8,495 bases of DNA from assembly GCA_029858925.1 (NCBI GenBank), contig JAOUEB010000038.1, positions 1-8,495 of the forward strand, written 5' to 3'. Below the pieces are notes generated by a model. It was not told the origin of the DNA. It was given only the letters and a program-made list of their open reading frames with translations, and did no database searches. The first letter of the stretch is position 1, and each line of letters begins with the position of its first letter. The position numbers and the translations under genes are program-made. Positions 1-6,242 of this stretch are shown one piece after another. The stretch comes from Nitrospira sp. (GTDB lineage: Bacteria; Nitrospirota; Nitrospiria; Nitrospirales; Nitrospiraceae).

Positions 1-304
1 CATAGGGGTCATGGCGCTCCGCGACCGTCCCTTCGGAGTTCGTCAGCTGAATGCGGTATTTCAATGTTCCTTTCGGCGCATCCAGGGTTGCCTCAAACAA
101 TCCTGATTCATGCACACGGTCCATCATAACCGGCTTGCCGCCGGGGTAATCGGGAATGATGCGCGCCTCAGTGGCATCCGGCGCGAAGGATCGGATCACA
201 AGGGCCTTCGCGCCGTCCGCAGAGGTGCGATGGGGGCCGAGCAATTCACGAGGATTCCAGTGTTCGCCTTTGATGAGTCGTTCGATGTGTTCGAGTTGGA
301 CCAT
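1..304 (-). CDS. glgB: 1,4-alpha-glucan branching enzyme GlgB, N-terminal part (runs off the left edge)
   Basis: This frame is absent as a complete ORF because it leaves the window. Reading the minus strand from the ATG at 304-302 gives 101 open codons. The peptide begins MVQLEHIERLIKGEHWNPRE, continues LLGPH (residues 21-25), then VIRSFAPDA, a GLFEA block, KYRIQL and a final RHDPY. This is the usual order in the GlgB N-terminal beta-sandwich (CBM48-like) domain, where a H-x-N-P-x-x-x-L-G-P-H motif is followed by R-x-F-x-P. GlgB cuts alpha-1,4-glucan chains and re-attaches them by alpha-1,6 bonds during glycogen synthesis in the cytoplasm. The start is supported by an AGGAGGGTGAT Shine-Dalgarno eight bases upstream. 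The catalytic GH13 barrel lies outside the window, so activity cannot be judged. It is divergent from malQ. Confidence 0.93.
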   Translation of the reverse strand, partial: MVQLEHIERLIKGEHWNPRELLGPHRTSADGAKALVIRSFAPDATEARIIPDYPGGKPVMMDRVHESGLFEATLDAPKGTLKYRIQLTNSEGTVAERHDPY

Positions 305-403
305 AGGATCACCCTCCTTTTATCGATTTCTGTGAGTCGGTCCTATGTTAAGCGCACGGCTCATGCTAAGAAAGGGGGGGCGATAAAAACAGGAGCACCG
401 ATA
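305..403. promoter_or_regulatory. Divergent glgB / malQ intergenic region
   Basis: About 100 bases separate the two divergent starts. An 8-base inverted repeat, TTTTATCG at 318-325 and CGATAAAA at 381-388, places the same word just upstream of the ribosome binding site of each gene. A run of seven G lies at 374-380. I see no convincing -35/-10 pair on either strand. A weak TAACAT-like -10 for glgB can be read around 344-349 on the minus strand, but without a good -35. Both promoters are inferred from the gene arrangement, not seen. Confidence 0.5.
312..318 (-). promoter_or_regulatory. Ribosome binding site of glgB
   Basis: On the minus strand AGGAGGG is followed by TGATCCT and the ATG at 304. 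This is close to the full anti-Shine-Dalgarno complement and fixes the glgB start. It also shows that this stretch serves the minus strand, which argues against the plus-strand malQ frame beginning upstream of here. Confidence 0.85.
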
Positions 404-2758
404 TTGGCATCACGGAAGACAGCGCAGAACGTCGAATCGGCACAACGGAATCGCCAAAATAGCGGACGGATGGGGACAGGGGCCCGAAGTCACCAGGATG
501 GCGGAGCGCTCCGTCGATTGGCGGCCCGATTCGGGGTAGCTGTGTCTTATATGGATGAAGGCGGCGTCCGTCGCGTCGTGAACGATCAGAGCCTGATCCG
601 AATGCTGGCGGTGTTGGGTGTTCGGGCCGATACGCCAGAACAGGCGCGCATGAGCCTGCGCGAGTCTCGTCTGGGACGGTGGCGCGAGATGGTCGACCCT
701 GTGATGGTGGTGCGCGCCGGCCGGTTGCCCTCTACGTTCACGGTGCGTCTGCCCCTGGCAGCCGATCAATTGTCTCAGATCAAGCTCGTGTGGAGCCTCA
801 GGAAAGAACAGGGCGGGATCAGCACGGGGCACTGCTCCGGAGGCCGGTTGAAGATTCTCGACAAGGCGACCGTGGCCGGCGTGTCTCATTGTGAGGTGGC
901 GCTTCCGTTTCCCGGCAAGGTGCCGCTCGGTTACCATTCGCTGACGGTGGAGGCGTCTGGGCCGTCGATTGCGAAGCGCACTGCGATGAGGGTGGTCGTG
1001 GCGCCGGACCAGTGCTACCTCCATCCGGCGTTGATGGACTCCCGTCGCGCCTGGGGCCTCACCATCCAGCTCTACGGGCTTCGCAGTTCCAAGAACTGGG
1101 GCATCGGGGATTTCAGGGATCTGCAAGAGGTCATGCAATGGGCAGGAGCGGATCTTGGCGCAGACCTGCTCGGCGTGAACCCCCTTCACGCGCTTCCGCC
1201 CGGACAAGTGAGCCCCTATTCACCCTCCAGCCGTCTCTTCCATCATCCCCTCTATCTCGATATCGAAGGGATTCCAGAATTTCAACAGGCCCCCTCCCTG
1301 CAAGCGATGGTGAAGTCTCGAAACTTTCAGGCCAAGCTGGATTCGTTGCGGCGGAATCCGTTGGTGCAGTACGCGGCCGTCGAACAATTGAAGTGGAGCG
1401 CATTGAACGCCCTCTTCCGGGTGTTTCAACGACGCCATGTAGCGCGACGCACCGACAGGGCCGCGGCCTTTCACCGTTTCGTCCGAGCGGAGGGAGAGGC
1501 GCTCGAACGATTCGCCCTCTTCCGAACCTTGGAAGAGCGGATGTCTCGCCGCAAAGGCAAAGGCAAGGACAAGGGCAAGGGATCGTCAGGCAGCGGCCAG
1601 CGCGGGTGGACTGCCTGGCCGAAAGCCTATCGGCATCCCGATTCGCCGGCCGTGCAGCGCGTGGCGGCCCGTTCTCTGAGCCGGGTCCAGTTTTACCAAT
1701 ATGTGGAATGGCAGTGCCGGATGCAGCTCGCCGAGGTGCAGGCGGCGGCGCGGCGCGCGGGTATGGCCATCGGTCTGTATCAGGATATGGCCGTGGGGAT
1801 CGATCCCCATGGGGCGGACGCCTGGGCGTTTCAAGATCAGCTCGTGTCGAATGCCTCGATCGGAACTCCGCCGGAGCTCTTTTCTCCCGGCGGGCAGCGA
1901 TGGAATTTGGCGCCGTTTCATCCCGAGCGAATTCGGACGGACGGCTACCGCCTGTTCGCCGATTGCTATCGCCGAACGATGCAGGCGTCCGGCCTCATCC
2001 GCATCGATCATGCGATGGGGCTCTTTCGGCTCTTTTGGATTCCAGACGGACTCGATCCGGCGCAGGGGACCTACGTGCGGTATCCCTCGGAGGATTTTCT
2101 GGGCATCCTGGCGCTCGAAAGCCTGCGGCAGCGGGTGATGGTTATCGGCGAGGATTTGGGGACGGTCACCCCGGCTATCCGCGCAAGATTGATGGCGGGT
2201 GGCCTGCTGTCGTATCGGCTGCTGCTCTTCGAGCAGACGGCCAAGGGACGGTTCGCCAAGCCCTCCCGTTTTCCCATCCAGGCGGCCGCTGCCGTCGCGA
2301 CGCATGATCTGCCGACGCTTCGCGGCTTTTGGATCGGCCGTGACATCGAGTGGAAGACTCGGCTAAAGTTGTATGCCAAATCGCAGTGGCGCGAACGGGA
2401 TGTGGCGACTCGCGAGCGCGACAAGCAGGCTCTTCTGGATGCCCTTGCGCGGGAGCGGCTGCTTCCGGCCGGATGTCCCCGAACGGCGGACGCGGTGCCG
2501 GTCATGAGCGACGAACTCTGCCGAGCGGTCTATGCCTATGTGGCTCGTACGCCGAGCCGGCTGGTCTTGCTCTCGCTGGAGGACCTATTGGGAGATATTG
2601 AAACACCGAACGTTCCAGGTGATCATGCCTATCCTTCCTGGCGGATCAAAACCGGCCCTTCAGAGAGCAGCTGGGAAGACTGGGAAACGCTCGATCGGGT
2701 GCGGCAATTGGCTGCGATCATGCGCGCGCGAAGGAAGCCCGGCGGACGGCGCACGTGA
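404..2758 (+). CDS. malQ: 4-alpha-glucanotransferase (amylomaltase / disproportionating enzyme), GH77
   Basis: The enzyme transfers alpha-1,4-glucan segments between maltodextrins and so recycles short chains released from glycogen; it is cytoplasmic. With the TTG start the protein has 784 residues. Conserved GH77 blocks appear in order: an N-terminal ALRRLAARFG segment from residue 35, QLYGLRS (222) with NWGIGD (231), NPLHALPPG (259), SPYSPSSR (270), GLYQDMAVGIDP, RIDHAMGLFRLFW with the nucleophile D535, GEDLG with acid/base E583, and ATHDLPT with D635. The catalytic triad is therefore intact. TTG 404 is chosen because AGGAG at 391-395 lies eight bases before it; ATG 470 (762 residues) has a weaker ribosome site but remains possible. 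The open frame back to 110 overlaps glgB antisense and is not credible as coding. Residues 384-401 form a Lys/Gly/Ser-rich loop absent from typical members. Function is certain, the start is not. Confidence 0.93.
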   Translation: MASRKTAQNVESAQRNRQNSGRMGTGARSHQDGGALRRLAARFGVAVSYMDEGGVRRVVNDQSLIRMLAVLGVRADTPEQARMSLRESRLGRWREMVDPVMVVRAGRLPSTFTVRLPLAADQLSQIKLVWSLRKEQGGISTGHCSGGRLKILDKATVAGVSHCEVALPFPGKVPLGYHSLTVEASGPSIAKRTAMRVVVAPDQCYLHPALMDSRRAWGLTIQLYGLRSSKNWGIGDFRDLQEVMQWAGADLGADLLGVNPLHALPPGQVSPYSPSSRLFHHPLYLDIEGIPEFQQAPSLQAMVKSRNFQAKLDSLRRNPLVQYAAVEQLKWSALNALFRVFQRRHVARRTDRAAAFHRFVRAEGEALERFALFRTLEERMSRRKGKGKDKGKGSSGSGQRGWTAWPKAYRHPDSPAVQRVAARSLSRVQFYQYVEWQCRMQLAEVQAAARRAGMAIGLYQDMAVGIDPHGADAWAFQDQLVSNASIGTPPELFSPGGQRWNLAPFHPERIRTDGYRLFADCYRRTMQASGLIRIDHAMGLFRLFWIPDGLDPAQGTYVRYPSEDFLGILALESLRQRVMVIGEDLGTVTPAIRARLMAGGLLSYRLLLFEQTAKGRFAKPSRFPIQAAAAVATHDLPTLRGFWIGRDIEWKTRLKLYAKSQWRERDVATRERDKQALLDALARERLLPAGCPRTADAVPVMSDELCRAVYAYVARTPSRLVLLSLEDLLGDIETPNVPGDHAYPSWRIKTGPSESSWEDWETLDRVRQLAAIMRARRKPGGRRT
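1553..1582 (+). repeat. Degenerate GGCAAR hexamer repeat inside malQ
   Basis: The DNA reads as repeated AAA/AAG GGC units with one GAC interruption, five units in all. It encodes KGKGKDKGKG, followed by SSGSGQRG. The length is a multiple of three, so unit gain or loss would keep the frame. The encoded loop lies between the LFRTLEER helix and the conserved WTAWP segment, and so probably on the protein surface. Confidence 0.75.
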
Positions 2759-2762
2759 CCGA

Positions 2763-2791
2763 CTCGTAGCCTTCCGTTCGGGAAGGACGAG
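2763..2791 (+). terminator. Stem-loop just after malQ, possible terminator without a U tract
   Basis: Five bases after the malQ stop, CTCGT, a two-base bulge (AG), CCTTCC, the loop GTTCG, then GGAAGG and ACGAG form an 11-bp stem. The pairing is exact apart from the bulge. No run of T follows, so it does not meet the classical intrinsic-terminator rule. It could be a weak or Rho-assisted terminator, or an mRNA-stabilising 3' end for malQ. Confidence 0.5.
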
Positions 2792-2834
2792 ACCAATCCG
2801 TTCCGTCGGTCAGCGTGGAACATACTGAAACGAA

Positions 2835-2854
2835 GCCGGCCCTATGCGGCCGGC
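2835..2854 (+). other. Perfect 7-bp GC hairpin upstream of the AI-2E family gene
   Basis: GCCGGCC, the loop CTATGC and GGCCGGC form an all-GC stem. It ends about 10 bases before the GGGGGAG ribosome site used by the next gene. The ATG at 2844 lies in the loop of this hairpin and has no ribosome site, which argues against it as the start. The hairpin may be a termination or mRNA-processing element between malQ and the membrane genes. Confidence 0.5.
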
Positions 2855-2876
2855 GGTCACGGGGGGAGTCACTGCT

Positions 2877-3974
2877 GTGATCGACGAGTCGTCTGGAGCA
2901 AAATCGCTCGAACAGGGTGCCCGGCTGGTCCGGCTGGCGCTCATCGCCGGCCTCGGCTACCTGCTCTTCGCGACATTCGAGCCGTTTTTCTCCGCCCTGA
3001 TTTGGTCGGCGGTGCTGGCCTACGGCCTGTACCCTCTCTATTGCCGGCTGGTCCGCGTGACCGGCAATCGGACTTCTCTGAGCGCGGCGGTCATGAGCCT
3101 CGCCGTGACGGTCGGGTGCATTCTCCCTCTGATCTACATCACGTTCTTGATCGGCAAGGAACTGGCCGGTACCTATCTTTCCATCGTGGCGTCGATGCAA
3201 CAGGGGCCGAGCCTCGTGGAACAATGGCGAGGGTATCCATGGGTGTCGGACTTGATTCGGCAGCTGCAAGAGTTTGAACGCATGACGGGCACCGACCTTC
3301 GATCCGTACTGATCGGCAATCTGGCTGATTTCGGGAGCACCCTGGTCGAGAAATTGACGCGGGCGGCGGGCAATGCGCTGGCCGCCATGACCGAGCTCGG
3401 CATTATTCTCCTCTCTATGTTTTATTTCTTCCGCGACGGCGAGGCCGTGGTCGATTGGATCAAGGAACTGTTGCCGCTGCCGGAGGTGCAGCAACAGCTG
3501 CTCGCCCGCCGATTCCGTGAAGTTGTGAAAGGCGCCGTGCTCGGCAACACCCTGGTGGCGGCGCTCGAAGGAATCGTCGGAGGATTGGCGTTCTGGGTGG
3601 TCGGACTTCCGGCTGCACTGCTCTGGGGAACGCTCATGGCCGTGCTCGCCTATCTTCCTCTCGTCGGCGCCACCCTGGTTTGGGGGCCGGTGGCGCTCTA
3701 TCAGTTCGTCCAAGGCCGCTACGCTGCGGCGGCGACGCTGTGCATAGCCGGAGTCGTCATTGCCGTGCTGGATTACGTGGTGCGTACCATCGTCGTCGGC
3801 GAAGCCTCCAAGCTACACACGTTGCTGACATTCTTCGCGGTGTTGGGCGGCATCCGGTTCTTCGGTCTCGTCGGGATCGTCGCGGGTCCTCTGGTGGTGG
3901 CCGTGAGCGTGGCGCTGTTGGAAAGCTATCGGCTCGAGCGGTCGGGCCTGCTGATGTCGCGTAAGGATTCGTGA
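2877..3974 (+). CDS. AI-2E transporter / PerM family membrane protein
   Basis: This is a 365-residue polytopic inner-membrane protein of the AI-2E (TqsA/YdiK/PerM, PF01594) family. Hydrophobic segments lie at about residues 19-33 and 36-53 (with the F-x-P-F-F motif) and 70-92, then a soluble segment runs to about 155, and the C-terminal half is strongly hydrophobic. That half carries the family signature: LLWGTLMAVLAYLPLVGATLVWGP, an LDYVVRTIVVG segment, a KLHTLLTFFAVLGGI block and GLVGIVAGPL. Start choice: GTG 2877 is preceded by GGGGGAG with an eight-base spacer, whereas ATG 2844 lies in a hairpin loop without a ribosome site. Family members export or transport varied substrates (autoinducer-2, or Na+/H+ exchange), so the substrate here is unknown. 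Its stop overlaps the start of the YihY-family gene, which implies coupled translation. Confidence 0.9.
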   Translation: MIDESSGAKSLEQGARLVRLALIAGLGYLLFATFEPFFSALIWSAVLAYGLYPLYCRLVRVTGNRTSLSAAVMSLAVTVGCILPLIYITFLIGKELAGTYLSIVASMQQGPSLVEQWRGYPWVSDLIRQLQEFERMTGTDLRSVLIGNLADFGSTLVEKLTRAAGNALAAMTELGIILLSMFYFFRDGEAVVDWIKELLPLPEVQQQLLARRFREVVKGAVLGNTLVAALEGIVGGLAFWVVGLPAALLWGTLMAVLAYLPLVGATLVWGPVALYQFVQGRYAAAATLCIAGVVIAVLDYVVRTIVVGEASKLHTLLTFFAVLGGIRFFGLVGIVAGPLVVAVSVALLESYRLERSGLLMSRKDS

Positions 3975-4843
3975 GCGCGCGGGGCGCGGAGCGATTCATT
4001 TCGGTATGGCGTCTTCTTCGGACGGTCGCGCGCAAGTTCGTTGAGGACCACGGATGGATTCTCGCGAGCGCGCTGGCTTTCAACCTGCTGCTCTACTTCA
4101 TTCCCCTCTCCCTCCTGATGATCTCGCTGCTCGGATATACGGTGTTGGATTCCGAGCGCGCCATGCAGGAAGTCCAAGCGGCATTGAAATCGTTCTTGCC
4201 ACGTTCCCAACATGATGTGGCAGATAATCTGGCGGCGGTCGTGGCCGATCGGGGACTGCTCGGATTCTTCGGGTTCGCCTCATTCTTCGTGTTCAGCACA
4301 TTTGTCTTCAGCTCGGCCCGCACCGCGCTCAACCGGGTCTTTCAGGTGAAAGAAGAGCGCTCACTCGTGAAAGGAGCAGGAGTCGATTTCATGATGATCG
4401 GGCTCATGGCCCTGCTCTTGCTGCTCGCCTTCGGGGTGACTGGGTTCTTGACCATGGCCGGGGCCTTCGCAGAGCGATACCCGTCGTGGAACGCTGTCCT
4501 GCAGCCGGGACTGGCTGCGTTTGGGAAAGCGGCTGCGGTGGTCGTGACGGGCCTGTTGTTCTACGTGCTGTATCGATTTTCACCGGCCGAGACACTTTCT
4601 TCCCGCGGCCTCCTGGTGGCGTCCGCCAGCGGAACTCTTCTCTTCCAGTTTGCCAGGTGGGGATTTGCTTGGTATGTGCGCTTCGCTCCGGCCACCATCG
4701 AACTCTACGGGACGATCGGAAGCGTGATGTTCTTTTTCGTGTGGTTGTATTATGCCTCTGCGGTATTCATCGTCGGAGCAGAGGTCGGCTGGGCCTATGA
4801 TCAGGAAAAGGCCAGGGCCGCCCGCTCGCAGAGTGTCGCGTGA
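3971..4843 (+). CDS. YihY/BrkB (UPF0761) family inner-membrane protein
   Basis: The protein has 290 residues, the usual length for the YihY/BrkB family, an inner-membrane family of unknown function once thought to be ribonuclease BN. The N-terminal amphipathic region leads into ASALAFNLLLYFIPLSLLMISLLGY, matching the family pattern of A-x-A-L-A-F followed by F/I-P-L. About six membrane segments can be read, including LLGFFGFASFFVFSTFVFSSARTALNRVF, a long hydrophobic MMIGLMALLLLLAFGV stretch, and the final GTIGSVMFFFVWLYYASAVFIVGAEV block that is diagnostic for the family. The start GTG at 3971 overlaps the preceding stop (GTGA), with a modest AAGGA three bases upstream, so expression probably depends on coupling. 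Its role is unknown. Confidence 0.88.
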   Translation: MSARGAERFISVWRLLRTVARKFVEDHGWILASALAFNLLLYFIPLSLLMISLLGYTVLDSERAMQEVQAALKSFLPRSQHDVADNLAAVVADRGLLGFFGFASFFVFSTFVFSSARTALNRVFQVKEERSLVKGAGVDFMMIGLMALLLLLAFGVTGFLTMAGAFAERYPSWNAVLQPGLAAFGKAAAVVVTGLLFYVLYRFSPAETLSSRGLLVASASGTLLFQFARWGFAWYVRFAPATIELYGTIGSVMFFFVWLYYASAVFIVGAEVGWAYDQEKARAARSQSVA

Positions 4844-5183
4844 GTACCGTCGTCCCTCTCGCATACACGCCGTTGCCATTCAGCTGATTCAACTCGGACC
4901 ATGAGCGTCGGTTTTGTTATTGCGCCGCGCGTCCTTTCCATGGCTCTTCCCTCATGAGCAGTCAGGGAAAGCTTCACGGGTGGCATAGGTGTTGATATGG
5001 ACGGTCATCGAGGGGCTGATGGATGGGAGAAGTGCGGTCTATTTCCACAGTTGAGGTGCGGCGCTGTCCCGGAACTCCACAACCGTGGTGACGGGTTCGC
5101 CAGGCCCCATCGCATAAGGAACCGGAACATGACCTTGTGTGGAGTGTCGGGGAGTTACCGTGCGCGATTGTGGCAGAAGTGGG

Positions 5184-5212
5184 TTGACAGGAACCGCAGG
5201 GTGCTGTATAAC
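5184..5212 (+). promoter_or_regulatory. Strong sigma-70 type promoter of the PilZ-like gene group
   Basis: A perfect -35 TTGACA (5184-5189), a 17-base spacer and a -10 TATAAC (5207-5212, five of six matching consensus) are present. Transcription would start near 5219-5220, giving a leader of about 60 bases before the ATG at 5281. This is by far the best promoter match in the window. It implies strong basal transcription unless repressed. Confidence 0.82.
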
Positions 5213-5224
5213 TGACCCGTCAGT
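5211..5224. promoter_or_regulatory. Perfect palindrome at the promoter start point, candidate repressor operator
   Basis: ACTGAC-CC-GTCAGT is an exact 6+2+6 inverted repeat. It overlaps the last two bases of the -10 box and spans the expected transcription start, the classic place for a repressor to block RNA polymerase. TGAC...GTCA half-sites are typical of operators of TetR-family repressors (family knowledge); no such regulator gene lies in the window. Half of the palindrome would precede +1, so it is more likely a DNA site than an RNA hairpin. Confidence 0.5.
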
Positions 5225-5265
5225 CACTAATGAATATTCGGTCGCCATTGACTGCCTGGGAAGAT

Positions 5266-5276
5266 AAGGAGGTGAT
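5266..5276 (+). promoter_or_regulatory. Near-perfect Shine-Dalgarno deciding the start of the PilZ-like gene
   Basis: AAGGAGGTGAT matches the 16S anti-Shine-Dalgarno complement over eleven bases. GGAGG lies eight bases before ATG 5281. This places the start there and rules out the in-frame ATG at 5230, which has no ribosome site and would lie only about 10 bases from the transcription start. Confidence 0.88.
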
Positions 5277-5280
5277 CGCG

Positions 5281-5778
5281 ATGATGACTATGGAAGAAAC
5301 CCGAGCGAGCAGTGGGCCCAATGAGAGAAGAGCAGGCGAGCGGAGGATGAATCACGCCAGGAGTAGTGAGAGGGGGCCGTTCGAGGGCGGAACGGCGTTC
5401 ATTGAGGATACCGCGCGAAGGGGTGACGATGGGATGTCCCGGGTCAGTGAGGCCGGCATGTCCGATCGTAGAGGAATGCATAGCCTGGTGACCTTTTGGA
5501 CGCCGGACGGAAGCCGCCATGCGGGCATGGCGCCGCGTGTGAACGGTGAGATGATCTTCATCGAATCGAAGCGGATGGTTCCGGTCGACACGGATATCAC
5601 CGTCAGCCTCGCTCCGGTAGAGAAGCAATCGGACGGGCAAGAGCTCGCTGAGGGGACGGTGGTGTGGCACTGTCCGCGCCCCGACCAGTTCGAGCGCCAA
5701 GGGGGGTTCGGTGTTCGTCTCAAGAGGCGCTGGCCCAAAGGGCCCGGCCTCGTGGGTGGGCCGAAGGAATTGGTATGA
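5281..5778 (+). CDS. PilZ-like domain protein, degenerate
   Basis: The protein has 165 residues and is cytoplasmic, with no signal or membrane segment. The N-terminal third is Arg-rich and probably flexible, with RRAGERR at 16-22. From about residue 66 a PilZ-type beta-barrel pattern can be read: HSLVTFWTPDGSRHAGMAPRV, then VNGEMIFIESKRMVPVDTDITVSLAP (87-112), then EGTVVWHCP (124-132) and GGFGVRL (141-147). This matches PilZ strands ending in G-x-V-x-W and G-x-G-V-x-F/L. PilZ domains bind cyclic di-GMP through R-x-x-x-R and D/N-x-S-x-x-G. An arginine motif could be supplied by residues 16-22, but the second motif is replaced by VNGEMIF, so nucleotide binding is doubtful. The first of two adjacent ATGs is taken as the start. 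Family assignment is an inference from pattern, not a search. Confidence 0.62.
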   Translation: MMTMEETRASSGPNERRAGERRMNHARSSERGPFEGGTAFIEDTARRGDDGMSRVSEAGMSDRRGMHSLVTFWTPDGSRHAGMAPRVNGEMIFIESKRMVPVDTDITVSLAPVEKQSDGQELAEGTVVWHCPRPDQFERQGGFGVRLKRRWPKGPGLVGGPKELV

Positions 5779-5984
5779 AAGCGATGCGTGGAATCATCAA
5801 GTGGACCGTCCGTAGCGAGGGACGCATCGGACGTGTTTGGCGGCGGGGCGGGATCGTGGCGGCTGAACCGGAGGCAGGGAAGGAATATGCCGGAGCAGGG
5901 ATTCCGCAGGGGCCGAATCAGGCGAGGGATCGACGGAAAATTCGCAGATCAGGATGTGATTGGTGTGAAGCAGTAGACCCGTAA
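5775..5984 (+). CDS. Possible small protein, unrecognised, translationally coupled
   Basis: A 69-residue frame begins at an ATG overlapping the TGA of the preceding gene (ATGA), with AAGGA six bases upstream. The peptide starts MKAMRGIIKWTVRSEGRIGR, is basic and Gly/Arg-rich, and ends CDWCEAVDP. I recognise no domain, signal peptide or membrane segment. A different-frame ORF at 5788-5976 competes for the same bases. In favour are the start overlap, the ribosome site and its position in a co-oriented group. Against are the unusual composition and lack of resemblance to any family. It could instead be a spacer or a decayed gene. Confidence 0.35.
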   Translation: MKAMRGIIKWTVRSEGRIGRVWRRGGIVAAEPEAGKEYAGAGIPQGPNQARDRRKIRRSGCDWCEAVDP

Positions 5985-6011
5985 ACCGAGCACAAGAAAG
6001 AGAGGTGGATC

Positions 6012-6242
6012 ATGACGAACGGACGAAATGAAATGATGGTAGTCGGGCTCTCATTTGTCACCGGATGTGTCGTCGGTGGAATCGCAGGTCTTCTATACGC
6101 GCCTCAGTCGGGAGCGAGGACGCGCCGTCAGCTAGCGGGTTTTGCAGAGGATGTGCGGGAGAGGGCCGGAGAGGCGACGGAGCAGGCCACGCACACGATC
6201 CAGAAAGCGGTTGAGCGGGGGCGAACCTTGGTGAATGCCTGA
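6012..6242 (+). CDS. YtxH domain-containing small membrane protein
   Basis: The protein has 76 residues. A hydrophobic N-terminal segment (about residues 9-30) has glycine zipper spacing (VVGLSFVTGCVVGGIAGLLY) and runs into APQSGARTRRQL (30-41), the YtxH-family signature of L-L-x-A-P-x-S-G-x-x-T-R. The rest is an Ala/Glu-rich amphipathic helix (AEDVRERAGEATEQATHTIQ). YtxH proteins (PF12732) are small stress-associated proteins, anchored by one N-terminal membrane helix with a cytoplasmic helical tail; their biochemical role is unknown. GAGG at 6002-6005 lies six bases before the ATG. It lies between the doubtful 69-residue frame and the zinc-ribbon gene, in the same direction, consistent with one operon driven from 5184. 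Confidence 0.87.
   Translation: MTNGRNEMMVVGLSFVTGCVVGGIAGLLYAPQSGARTRRQLAGFAEDVRERAGEATEQATHTIQKAVERGRTLVNA

Larger units (their letters stand above)
4844..5280. other. Non-coding stretch ending in the PilZ-like gene promoter and leader
   Basis: These roughly 440 bases hold no convincing gene. Short frames at 4997-5215 (plus) and 5039-5248 (minus) lack ribosome sites and look like no known protein; the plus one ends inside the promoter described below. A modest hairpin TTCCCT (4947-4952) / AGGGAA (4964-4969) with an 11-base loop may mark the end of the upstream transcript, but it has no T run. The informative part is the right end: promoter at 5184-5212, palindrome at 5211-5224 and ribosome site at 5266-5276. 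The remainder (about 4970-5180) shows nothing I can name. Confidence 0.6.

Noticed and set aside
110..403. Upstream extension of the malQ frame
   Set aside because: It lies antisense to the clearly recognisable glgB N-terminus and its ribosome site, and contains no GH77 sequence.
410..1207. 265-residue minus-strand frame
   Set aside because: It is a shadow of malQ: His/Arg/Pro-rich, no recognisable domain, fully inside the conserved GH77 coding sequence.
1586..2305. 239-residue minus-strand frame
   Set aside because: Antisense shadow of malQ covering its catalytic motifs.
1012..2307. 431-residue plus-strand frame in another phase
   Set aside because: Shadow of malQ in a high-GC gene; composition rich in Arg/Gly/Ser/Pro with no motif, while the malQ phase carries the complete catalytic set.
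2718..3713. 331-residue minus-strand frame
   Set aside because: Antisense shadow of the AI-2E family gene, very hydrophilic with Gln/His/Arg excess, as expected from reading membrane-protein codons backward.
4997..5215. 72-residue plus-strand frame in the non-coding stretch
   Set aside because: No ribosome site, no recognisable sequence, and its end runs into the -10 box of the promoter.
5039..5248. 69-residue minus-strand frame
   Set aside because: No ribosome site and it crosses the plus-strand promoter and operator.
5230..5280. Upstream in-frame start of the PilZ-like gene
   Set aside because: No ribosome site and about 10 bases from the predicted transcript start, while a near-perfect site points to 5281.
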